From Bugula neritina (taxonomy: Eukaryota; Bryozoa; Gymnolaemata; Cheilostomatida; Bugulidae), in the NCBI GenBank assembly GCA_964035545.1, contig OZ037765.1, positions 23,686,004 through 23,750,003 of the forward strand: DNA of 64,000 nt. The letters run 5' to 3'. The stretch's first letter is position 1, and the number at the start of each line of letters is the position of its first letter. A program made the translations under genes and the position numbers. This document shows, one piece after another, positions 22,701 through 36,000 of the stretch. The notes under the pieces are model-generated. The model did not search any database. It was not told the origin of the DNA and saw only the letters and a program-made list of their open reading frames with translations.

Positions 22701-24032
22701 ACTATCACTATTAGGGGACATAATTTGTTGCCTGCTGAGATTACAGATGCAGGCGAGGTGAATGAAATCATGTTAACAGCTTGCATTAGAGACTTTATAT
22801 GTAGAACTTGGAAAAGGCTACTTTCAAATGCATTTTGTTGACTCCAAACTCAAAGTTGTGCATAGCCTGTGAAACATGAAAAACTAAATATAGAAACACG
22901 CAGAGTGAGAGTTGCAAGCAAGACTAAGCAGTGTTACTCTCCATACATATTAGCAAAGCCACAGAAAATATAAAAAATATGGTCTAAATAGTATTAGCAC
23001 AGTTACAACCAACTTTAACTCTTTCACAGAATAAGTGCAGATGAAATCAACTAAGAAAGAATAATATTCACAAAATTGGAATGCTGAACTGTGAAGTATG
23101 GAACATGACTGTTGGCAAAAAAAGTGAAATAATATTTGCAGTTGTGCTGCCAGTTGTGCTGCCAGTTGTGATAGTTATAAGTATGAGATTCTAACGTTAC
23201 TAGACAGTACAAGTATATAGAGATTCAATAAAACGGGTTAGACTAATAACGTCAAACTACCATGTTATTGCAGTAGAAGTAGGGTCTGCTGCGATTAATG
23301 CAACACAATTCAGCATAGCTAACAGCCAGCAAATGTTGATATAAGCGCTCATAATGCAAGTTTGGGTTACCAAGAAAGATACAGAAACTGGTGATAACAC
23401 AATATTAAAATCAGTGATAGAAATGATAAGTAAGCATAGTAAGAGAAGAAACTAAAGTACGGAAAACACTAGAGCATATTGCAACAGAGTGGGTGCGAAA
23501 CAACATGTATGATTTTAACAATATGGACCAAAAAATAATCAACTGCAAAGTAACGCTGAAATTCTTGAAATCAAAAATTAATACCCTGTCAAAAATCACC
23601 AAGAATAGAATTGAATCATTGAGTTGTTTGCAACGAGAACAATAGAAGAATGAATTCACCAGCTTGCAACATGTACATTGAGCAGACTAGGTAACATTGT
23701 CAGTGAATGGGACCCTGTATGTTGTGTGAGTGAATACAAAATTAATAGACCTATAATTAGATATATAATATTACAAAACTACTCTCCGATATATCACAGT
23801 AAGCCACTGCATAACTTGAGTAAACTGTCTTTACATAAATAAGTCCATTAGTTTTTTGATAAAGTGCTCTTAATAGAAAAATACTACGAGCACAATTTGC
23901 TAGAAGCTTTCCAACAAACATTAACATACGATTTTGATTGCATCTGATTGTCAAACAAAAGGCAATAAACAAACATATTAAGTTAATAAATTATCAGGAT
24001 ACAACAATGTCGAGTTAGTACTGGTGCCCTAA
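19703..24032. other. Long intergenic region downstream of PTBP
   Basis: AT-rich, with only short chance frames and no splice-supported exon that I recognise. The part next to 24.0 kb should be the PTBP 3' untranslated region. A 12-bp direct repeat (CAGTTGTGCTGC, about two and a half copies) lies at 23139-23170. Confidence 0.5.
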
Positions 24033-27000
24033 CTAGGGTAGGCTGGGAGTGGGCATTTGATTCATATCGACACTTGTAACCAATACATTGGCGGGTATTG
24101 GAACAGTGCCAGCAGGGCCAACTACAGTATTCACTGTGCTGGATGATGCTAGTGGTAGAGGTGGTGCAATAGGTGGGGTGATTGTTGACTTTGAGAAAGA
24201 AACCCGTAAATGACTAGTCTCACCAAGTTGATAATTATGCATTCCCTGAAAACAGAATATCAGTATTTACAGCATTACAGATACACTGACAAGACCTACC
24301 TTAGCATGTGGTCATGGCTTCTAACTAACTAAAATCACTAGCACAGAGCATTACATGTACAACTGCTGAGGAAGGATAGCGGAGTTACTATTAATACTAC
24401 ACTCTTTCACTAACACAGCATGTTTAACCAGCTTTAGAGTAATATATAAAAATAGAAAGTCTCAATAAAATGATTTCATTTTGCCAAAGCAAGTGGAATT
24501 TATGATGCCAAATAAAAAACTGTATGCAAAAAACTAAAACTGTGTATTATTGAAAAAGTATCAATTTATATTTTTAGGAATATTTTAGTTTCAAGTTTCA
24601 TCACTAGTCATCTTACTGAGACCTTAGAATTTCAAACTGCAAAGGCGTGGCCTGCTTTTTCAAACAAAAATATGCAGAACAGAGAGAATAGCAACGCGCT
24701 CATGCAATGCCGACTATAATTTTCACTGCTTGCACAGGTGGAAGAAGTATGGTAGAAGTGGGCTACAAGATATTACCAGAAGAGTTCACATATTCACAAC
24801 TAGCACTTACCACCAAACCCATTACAGCATCATCTATACTCTCCATCTGAATTAGAGCCATCTTGTGATCTTTCTCAAAAAACTTGAAGGCTGTCACCTT
24901 CCCATATTTGGCAAACTCCGTTTTCAATAGTTCCCCTTTCACATCGGGTCTGTTAACAGAAATCGATGAATAAACTGAGTATATTATACAAGTATAAAAA
25001 GTTAAACCTAGATTTGGTTTACAATTCTAAAAGATTATTTTCAAGAAAAAAAAATTATAACTGTCGTTTTTTGAAATTCAAGATGGAATGCACAGCATGA
25101 CCTTCAATTTATGGTGTAAAGTGTTTGCTTCAGCTTTCCAAATATTTATGTGAAAAATCCCATGAGCTGTTCAAAATATAATTGTGTAAGTATAAAAGAA
25201 AACAGAGTTAGGTTGTCAACAATTGTGAATACAGCTGCATAATGCACAAAACTTTTATTAGCCAACCATCCGTATAACTTTGTTCTGCTTACTTGCCGAC
25301 TACCAACTAGAAAGAATTGTGTACGTACGGAATATTAGACAAATGCAGCGTGGCAGATGGTGGGTATATGTTCTGGTAGTTCTTAGATCCTTTCTTCTTA
25401 TATCTGTGAAGCGGGGAGTTGGTGTAATCTTTAGTCAACTTAGCCCCATCGGCTTGCAGATCTGTAGGCATTTGCACTATTGGATGCTTTGAAGGAGCAA
25501 CTCTTATTTGCTTTCCCCACACTTTTATCTTGTCCAAGTGAGTGAGTGCTACATAAACGCACAAAAACTAAAAGCTATCTCTAAGAAACAAACATTTTCA
25601 ATGTTTTTAATAGAATTATGTGGACAGAATTTTTAATGAATGCCCGAGTGAAAAATAACAACTTACCTAGCTGGGCTTGAGTTGGTTCATTATACTGTAA
25701 GAGAGCATTGTCTTTCTTGTTGTAGAGTATCTTTACTCTGACTACATCACCATAGACCCCTGTTTACATGCACACAGCAGTTAGTATTACAGGCTATAAC
25801 ACCATTTTACACAAGCAACTCAAGCATTATGTAACAAATATGATAATGTGAATAAGGGAAATGCCAAGGAGTAGTATCAGTAACATGCATTTCACATCTG
25901 GCTTTAACCGCATGATTCACAATCACTTAGTTGAAGCGAAAAAGAAATCAACATACCAAAAAGCGTGAACAGGCCGTCTGGCGTAGCTTTCTACTTGATG
26001 GAATAGAAGAAACATAAAGAGCAGTAGTCAGCAGCCAATCATATCATCCATAGAAGAGAGAGTTGTCCAATAGAAAGATCCGTAACGCAAGAAGACAGGT
26101 AAAGTAGTGGTTTGAAGTGGTAAGGTGTAATATCACCAAAATCCAAGTGGTGGTAGTTGCAACAGTGTTTAGTAGTAAGTGGCAGGTGGTAAGAGAAGAG
26201 AAAAAGAAAACAAACAAAATAACTACATAGTTGTTAATATAAAGTCATTGCTTGCACTATAGAACAACTGACTAGTGGCATAGTTAGACCTAGAGAGTAT
26301 ACACTAAGCTCTTTGTCACAGGAATTTTAAAACTTGTTTTCAGTTTACAAGACAAGTAGGAGTTGTCTGCACTAGAATGAAAATTTTTCACCAAACACCA
26401 GCAGAATTTCTATTTCATGTTAGTTGGACTCATTTTTGAAGGCAAATATTGTAGCAAGATTAGCGATGAATGTTTAAAATCTCTTGTTTTGATTCAATCA
26501 AAAAAGATTTGCATACAAATTACCAGTTAGTGGCAAAGTGAGAATTTATGAAAATTGTTATAAATTTCAGGTGACAAAATTGCTGAGTGTAAAGCTACTA
26601 AAATACATACAAATATAGATAGGAGAACTGATTCTATATATTATATTATTGCGTAACTTAAAGGTCTTCAGCCACCTAGCACTTTTTATATCATTAGAAA
26701 GTGTTAGACTTACTGATGTCAACCATACTAATACTTTACACACTGTAATATATATTCCAAAGGATAAGAAGCCAAAGATGCTCATAAAGGTGTGGTTATG
26801 ACTTTCCATAAGGCAGTCATAAGATATCGTTGCCTTCCTATATTTTGGAATTTATTTTTTCAATGTGAATAGTTACAATTTTTTACCAGGTAAATTCAGC
26901 AAATCTGAAGCTTTTTAATAATATAAAAATTTGCTAAGAGGCAAATGACCATTGAAAATGATTATGAGAAGGAATAAAATATATTGTAGCAATAACTTTG

Positions 27001-30000
27001 AGATCAAGATAATTACTGTGAAGTAACAAGCATGTATGAGGGAGTGTATTAACATTATACAAACTTATATAAGCAATTGTTTCACCAAACACCAACACAC
27101 AAAATTGCAGAGAAATTAAAAGAAACTAGTTGCTAGTAAATGAGAACATAACTAACAACAAAGTTTTATTTTGAGATTTAGAAATGGATGACGAGCTAAC
27201 AGCACAATGCCCAGAGCACAAGGTGTACAATATTAGGGTTCTACTCGGTACGAAGAGCATTAGCTATAAATTAGTTGCTACAAACCTCTTCTTCCAGATT
27301 AGAAACAAGAATCACACAACCAGATTGAGCCATACTGCTAGGCAAGCGAGCCGCGGCGGCAGCCATGTTTGCAGCTGCAACCTGGTTGGCCACTGCAGGG
27401 GATATTCCAAGGTTCATCATAGCCGCTGGATTGAGACCATGGATCTGCGGGAGGCCGGGATGGTGATGCATACCCGCGGGTAGAGCGGTTTGCAGAGCTG
27501 GGTGCATCTGTGGCATATGGCCCAATCCTTGTTGCATGTGCTGCATACCAGGCACTGTGGGAACATAACTCCATATTTAAATTCTTGTAGTTGCAACAAA
27601 GATATTTGTGAATAGCATCGAAAAAAGTTGAACATACTTAACATGATTAGAGAATATATATATATTGTACTCACCTTGAAAAGGCATTGAGTGCATAGCT
27701 TGATGAACTAAAAAAAGAAATAAAAATGAAACACAAGCACCTCAAACATTAATATTATAACTCAATATGAGAAATAGTTGAAAGCAGGTAGCAGTTGAAT
27801 CTATGTAGTATTTAGTGAATTGCTTATATACGGACTTGACTAGAACTGTTTGCTTTAGGGACTAAAAACAAATTTAATATTCTGAGCAAGATATACAGAA
27901 TTATGGGTACAAAGAGTGTGAAACTATAAGGTTGGTGGCAGTTTAAATGAAGCAACACGTGTCAATGCAAGCTATGGATGAATAATTGACAGCTGCTGGG
28001 ACCAAAAGGCAACTCAGCTTGCATATAATATTCTATTTATGCTGTACGGCTCATATACTTTGTATCTAACATCCATTCACGTAGCAACAATATGATGAAC
28101 CTTTTTGTTTGAAGGTATTGAAACTTGAAAAAGGCTATTGATTATGGTGATGAGATAGACAACGCACATAATAGTCATCTTATCAAAATAAGTAATAGCT
28201 TTATAAATTTACTAGCTAGCAACTTTGTGGCTAATATTACTAATGCTATGTCCATTTACTGCATACTATGTATTAATATCTCAAAGGTAAAAGAACTTTC
28301 GCAATTTCTTTAATAACGAACATATAGCACTGTGTTCAACTTTGATCATCTTTTAAATTTTATATTGCATACGACTATCAGGTATGCTAACTAACTAAAT
28401 CTTAAAATAAAAAAAACTAATTTGAAAATTTCAAAACCGCATAATAAAATATGAAGAGTTATTTGTTAAAATCTGTTTTAAATGAATAGAATTGTATTCA
28501 CTATTTTGCTGCATTCAAGAACATTTGATAATTTTATAAAGTAATAATAATTGGCTAAAATTTGACTTGGAAAAATCTAGTAGACATTGTGATTACATAT
28601 AAAACTAATCCTCAGCTCTCGTGTTGAAATTACCTCCAGCTGGTTGAAGAAAGGTGAGAGGTGCTCCAAAGCCAGTAGTGGGGGCGTGAGCTGGTAAAGC
28701 TGGCATGGCTACAGATCCGGCAGCCTGGGCATGTGCTAGAGACATGGATGTTGGTGTGATGTGAAACCCATTGGCCATATGTCCTGGTAACATTTCAATA
28801 AGTATAGATATAAGTGTTTAAACATAGGATCAAAGGAAATAGTAATACAGATAGGAAGATATTTAAAAACACTAATTGCTAGCCCATTTATTCCTTTTCC
28901 AGTGAAGCTATTTGGTGTCAGTTTTTTAAACCAACTGGTAGGCATCAACATTTTAGTGACAGTAATTAGAGCAAAGAAATAATAACAATAAAACATACAG
29001 AGTCTTATGCTTTAGAAGTATGAGCAGAAGAAATGACACGTAGGTGTGTTAAGGGTGTTTGCTCAATGCAAGCAATCTGTATTGAGCATTATTCTTAATC
29101 ATGGAGGCATATCAATGCATACTAAACAATTAGAGACTCCATGTTTCATTGCCTTATTTATGCCAAGTACAGAGAATCTCAAGTTTCCAAATACTTTGTT
29201 CTACTAAACTATGTGCCATACTAGATGAGTTTTTATTCCGTTTGCCTAAAGCACTGGAGGTTTGAAAAGGTTAGACAGAAGTGTACTTTACAGATCCTAG
29301 CTGTTGCCATATAATACTTCAGCAACAAAAAATTCTAGACAAATATTAGTTGTAAACACTCATGTAGCTTACCTAAAATTCAATATATGGACTATAAACC
29401 GCATTTAAAAACTGATATACAAAAAGTCAATACTCTGCATATTATAATGTGCAATTAAAGCCCAATTTAAATATTGATAGAGTTACAAACAATCCACGGT
29501 ATAGAACAGTAGCTTGTTCTGTGGAAACTGTAATGAAAAGTTTTGTCCAATAGAGCTGAATAAATTGAATTTTCCAGTTAATATAATACACTAGAAACAT
29601 TTAATATGAATTATGAATAGAATATGGGAGTTTTATACTTCTCAACTTTAATATTATATTCAGTTACAACACTATATATCCAATTAATATGATATGTAGT
29701 TGAGTGGCAATTGAGTAATCAAATCTATTCTCACACTAATCAAAGCGTGAGACTTGAAATTTAAACACTGACAATTACTCCACGTCATCATTTACTTGTT
29801 AAGTAGAGTGTCATTTAAAATGGTATCAGTAACTTGGTCATCACTCAGGTATATGCACACAGTCAATGTGGCTTATTGATCAACAAATAAACAGTATTGA
29901 GATGTGATAATATACATGCAGTTCTATAGCCATGGAAAATTATGCAATTCCTATTGTTTGTATTCAACTTAAACTCTGCATGCAATACTCAATATACATG

Positions 30001-33000
30001 GGCTTAAAGACTGTGGTGCTGCCTAACTTACTCATATGCTTATTATAGTCCTATGGTAGTTCTTGAGATGACGAGTGGTGCTAATTTAATGTCTATACAG
30101 CCTAAACCTCTCTTAAAATTTGCAGCTTAAATTCTAGTGTTGTTTGAGAGATTTGTTGACGGATCATTGGCACGATTGGTATAGATTTATACCAGTATTC
30201 ACTTGGTATATTAATTTAGTATGCTAAACAAATTATTGACAGTTTTGATTTTGATGTTGACCTTATGTTTCAGTTGGCTATCTTCATCATAAAAATCAAA
30301 AACAAGCTCAAGTTGTTTATAATATCTCAACTTTACACCAAAACATTGGCGAAGAATGACACAGAGTAAATATCTCATAGAAAAATCTTGTTAACCTAAT
30401 AGATATGATTTTAATAACTGCTTTGAATTAGATCTTAATCAAGGCCTATACATAGCATTTATTAAATTATCAGAGTATATTATTGATTTTGATTAGTTTG
30501 TTATGCAGCCGAGTTGCAATCAGGAACCTTAGATCAGTAGACCGACTTGTTAGTCAGCTTACCTGGTAGACTCTGCATGTGGGTTGGTGACGGTGACGGA
30601 ATCTCAATACCAGGAGAGTTGGTACCATTTTCCCCAGAAGGAAGTGAAGGATTAGTGTAGTCTCGACTTTTCTCATTGTTATACTTGACATTAAGTGAAG
30701 TGAGCTTACTGAAATCTATTCTGAGTGTACAGCAATTGTTGTAGATATTCTGACTATCTAAAGACTGTAAAAAGCAAACAGCAAAACTAAAACCCTTTGA
30801 AATGACAATAAAACCCAAAAAGTTTCACTCTTAGACTTCAGCATAATATTTCCAAAGTTATGTGAACTCTTAGTAATAATAATTAAGTGTATCCAAAAGT
30901 TAAATGGAAATGGAAAAAAGTTATAACAAAAAGTGTTGCATAGTCATAGATCTAAAACTGGAACTTAAAAACAGGAGCAATTATGATTTATTACTGAAAT
31001 TGTCACACATATTAAATTCTCAGTTGGTGCCTATTTTCTATTTTAGTTTGATACTAAAATGTCGTGTAAATTACATACAAATTACAAATACATAATAAAG
31101 AACTTATAAATGTTTCACATTTTATATCCATTGAAAATTAAAAACTTGCTTATATGTTGCTACCAGGTACATAAAATGGTGAAATAGAAATCATATATAA
31201 CTATGGCTTCAGCAAAAGCCAAGTTGACTAGAAAAGACAGTAAATTGCTTGTATAGCATTAATATTTTATCAACTTTTATCATTCAGATTACAAAATTGA
31301 TAAAACTGCCTACGAAAACAAATGAATAAAAGACATGATGAATTATAATATACAAATATGTGAGTTACTGGTTTGCCAATGCTAGTATCTATAAGTTTGG
31401 TCAAAAGCAATTATCATAGATAAGTTGTTATGAGCGATTAGTCAACTTCTACTAGTCACAAGTTTTGTCATGATTTTGCAATAGAATATCATTTTGTACT
31501 TCATGGTGCATGAAATCCTGTTGGTTTATTGTTAACTGAAGCATGTACGTTTGTAAGAAGAAACTGGAGTGTTTAGTATCACCAGTTTATATACAGCAGA
31601 GTATTTACAATCACTCACCCCTTTAGCTGTTTGAGCCGAGATCGAATCTGAATACTGCACAAGAGCTTGAAACTGATCTACAGAAATGCATTACAAACAA
31701 GTTTGGTATTTAGCAATTATAAGATGAGTTACCACAATGCATAGAATGACATGGGAGGTGGTAGTTGCACCATCAAGCTGTTTGACCTAGCCCCTTGGAT
31801 GCCTCATTTCTCAAGCTATCTAAATTATAGCATAAAACTTGAAAAAATATAAGTGTAGTTTCCAATAGGTAAACATTTGCTTAATTGCTATCTAAAAGGC
31901 TAGTAAGACAATATGACATTCTAAGATTTCAGTCTTTCTGTCCAATGATTTTACGCAATTCTAATGAGAAACCATATTTCAAAGTGATTAAATATTGATT
32001 AAAGGTTTGTTTCAATGTGAACTTACTGTTTTTATTAAAAATGATGATCTTTAATACTTGTCCATATCTGGAGAAGATCTAAAACACAAATAATAAGACT
32101 GAGTTCACTATCAAACTCAACATTATAGAACATCAACCTCGAGCTAAATGCTATTTAGTTGTGAGATATAAGCAATTAACTTGCTGTCTTCTACTCTTAC
32201 CTGTTTGAGAACTTCAATTGAGACTGGAAAGACTAAATTGTCTACAATGATGTGCAAAACTGTTTTGGGATCATTCGGATCTGAACCACCTAGTTGAGCA
32301 GCATTAGCTGCTGAGATTGCTGCAGCATTGGCCGGATTCTAAAAAGATAAATATAATTGTATAAAATCAATGTGGGCAGCAGGTAAAACATTAATAAAGC
32401 ATATTATAAACAGCAGATTCCTTATAGGCGGATGCAGATAGTCAGTTAGTCAACGTAAGTATTTAGTGCTACGCATGATTAGCTGGCGTCAAATTTCCTC
32501 CTGCAAATCTTTGTGCACTAGTTGTTTTTATACTGCTATTATTAGTTTAACAGTTTACAAAACCCAGCACATTTTCTGGCATTCGGCTACAATTTATATA
32601 CCACTATTTGGATTACAGTTAAAACAAAGTAAAATATGTAAATTTGAACAGTTAACAAATGAACTAAATATATAGACGCCATAAATTTATGCCAAGACTT
32701 TAGACCGCGGCATTATGCTGGAATATAAGCACAATATCAAATACAGTAATAAAGCCATTAAGCAAACACGAGAGGCCTAGCTGACTTTGAGTGTTTATTA
32801 CCACCGTAGTTTGTTCATGGTAAGTTACCCAAGCATTTAGTGACATGGGCGTCTCATATCTGGCGATTATAAGATCAAATGACCTGATAACTTTATAACA
32901 TTTCAGATGTGAATAAGTTTCGAGTGTTTAAACTGTTGATAAAATACACGTATTGTAGACCATAAAGGATGGAGCAGTTGAAATCAGGCCAACACTGTAT

Positions 33001-36000
33001 TGAATGACTTCGATAACAAAGTTACAAAATGTCTACTACAGTTTAGTGAACTGCTATCCACATCCAGCTGAAAAAGGTTATTAATTCCACCAACTAAGCA
33101 TGTGATACTGTGTCATCCGTGGCTAGATGAAAATCACACTTAGTTATTGTTGCAGCAGACTTAACACAAGCTAGCTTGGTTGCGAAATGACACAGTTGGT
33201 TAATTTTGATACTAAACAAGATGTAATATTAAAACTGATGAGCCTTGTATTGATAGTTATCAAATGTTTGGTGATTTATCAAGTAGGGTGAAGGAAGTAT
33301 AAAATGACCACCATGTTGTTAGTAGTTGTGACTGCTTGGAAATTGAAATTATGCCTTATTTATTTAGTAAATGAATGAAGTTTCAAAAGATGGATATTGG
33401 TAAAAGTGCTTTTCAAAAATAATGGCGATCTATTTGAGGGGGTGGTGGGAGGGGCAAGTTATGAATAATTTAGAAACAACACACAAAGCTCATATCAATT
33501 TGATTTTTTAATATTTTTAAAGTAACAGATTGAAATGAAAGCTTATTTGTCTGAACATTGGCTACAAGTTATATAAGAGAAGGGTCTGTATACTTTATCG
33601 TCTTATAATGTCATAGCAATGATTGGTGGAGTAGTGAGCAAGTAATGTATTGGTAGTGTATGCGATTTACTTACAAAATAGTGTAACTGATCAGGTTTAA
33701 GTTCTTTATGCTGAGTGGAGTGCTGGAGGAAGACCTGAACTCTTTTAATCTGTGCAGGGGAATTTTGGTGATAATTAATGCAAGCATTGGCTTGGTTAGC
33801 ATCACTCATCTCTATATATGCCTGCAATGTAAGAATACTCTTATACTTTGCATAGAAACCTAATACTGGACAGGCTAGACGCAACTATAGTGGTTGGTAC
33901 CTAGCAACATAAAAACATCTTGGGGCTGCGCAACTCTTGTATAATCCATTTATTTTTGATTTCAAAATGACCCCCCCTTTGCTTTCTAAGACTATTCCTG
34001 CTGAGTTTAATTCATGTTACTCTACAGTAAAGAACAGGGTATCCCAATTAGTAGGTAGCAGACATGTCATTAAGCTATAAACACTGTGAACTGGCTCTGT
34101 TTATGATCAATGAGTGTAATAAAACCTGATGTAATTATCTTAATGCTGTTTTAGGGATATTACTGAAGCTAAATAGCATCCCAAATTGTTCAGTAGGGTG
34201 AGTAGGCCAGGTAGAAGCTACCTTTAAGGCTATTTTCAGTATTATTTTGAGAATACTGATTTTTAATTAGCACTGGAGCAGAGAGCACACAATATAGACT
34301 ATATAGACTGTACTGCATCTCAGACTTAGCTACAGCATACCAAGAGTATAATAAATCTTTAAAACTGCGGATCAATAAATCTGTCCTCCTTGCTAAGTTC
34401 CAGAACAAATAGTTAACTATAATAAAATTATTCATTAGTAGCTTGAATCACAAAAAATTTACCTACTGTATTTTGCAATTGTAGAGTGAAGCCCTATTGT
34501 ATTTGTATATTGACCAGTTAGCAATAAATCTGCTAGAACTGTTGGCGATAGGAGTCCAAATTTATATAGTATGAGCCCAGCTTCATCTTTTAATACTTGA
34601 TTAATTTGCTTTGGGAGATAAGCAAAAAGCACTTTATAAACAATAAAATTTAAAGGACCTAATGATGTGCTTAATACAAATAAGTGTTCAGTATTTATAC
34701 CTTATTTTTGTTACGGGCTATAGCAACATTGGCAACCTTTCCAAAAGGAGTAGCTATCTGTAATAAATCTTGCTCTCTTGTATCTGGAGGTACACCAGAA
34801 ACTTCGATGACCTTCGAAGGAGAAGTCTGATTTGCATTGATATCTGTTGTAGCATCATACTTGACCTAGAACATATGCCAGTTACCATTACTCTGGGGTG
34901 CAACGTATAAGTTGCTACATTATAATTACATATGATAGTGTAATAAGCACCAGCAAGTACCACATAAGTTCACGCCATGCTAAGGTAAATTATAACAATT
35001 ACAGCTTTCCATAACAGCTATTGAGCAACTTATAAGTTAGAAATTCTGAAATGGAGGAAATTTTGTCCATGGCTGATTTTACAAGTTAGTTCAAGAGAAA
35101 ATGCAGAGGAACACAGAAGTACTGGGGGACCTTATTGAATTTTATTACTGTAGCTACCTTTTTAGCATCATTTGGTTCTAAGTCTGAGGAAAACTCCGAA
35201 AGGAGTGTAACTGCACTTCCATTACTGTTATTAATCATCTGAGCTTGATGGGTCAACATTTCTTCTGATCCCCTCTGCAAAAATGAGAAAGAAAAGCGAT
35301 GTGAACTGGCTACAGCCATCAGGTGCAGAAGACAGCAGAAAGGAAAGCCTACAACTAAATCACTAGCTTCAAAGTTGTCACCAGGGTGCAGCAAGTAGGA
35401 AAACTGTGATAAGAGCTGGTTATAGTATTACCAACCATTAATGACTGTTTGTGCAGTTCAGTTGGTGACAGTGAATGATGGTAATAACATGTTTGGTTGT
35501 TGGCACTGCTGATTGTATCATCTGATAGTAAAGTTATAAATAATGTAATAAAATTGACTAGTCAGAAACCAATCTAAGCCTTATCATATACTTTTTGGTC
35601 TATTCAAATAAATTCAAGTATTGAACATAGCTGGTAAAGACGTTAGGTAAATATGCGTCATGTACATTAACTAGCTAGCCTAACAACCAAACTAGATAGC
35701 ATGGCCATTACTTTTATCCAGTCAATTCTAAACTGGTGATTTAAAACCAAATGACACGGTGATTAAGTACTGTTTTGATCTTCTTGATAATTTTTTTTAC
35801 AAATATAGGCCTGCTTAACATTTTTAGGTTCATTTTTGCCTAGTTCAAGTGGTAGAAGAAGAGATATACAAATTAGCTTAGATGACAGCAAATACTGACT
35901 CCCAACTGAGTATTAAACTCACACATAAACATTGATTCATTGGTTTTAAAATGGCTTCAATAGAGATAATACTCTTATAGCTACTTCCTTTATGAGTAGC

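Noticed and set aside
27184..27483. 99-codon plus-strand frame around 27.3 kb
   Set aside because: It is the antisense of PTBP exon 12, which is more GC-rich than its surroundings and so leaves other frames open.
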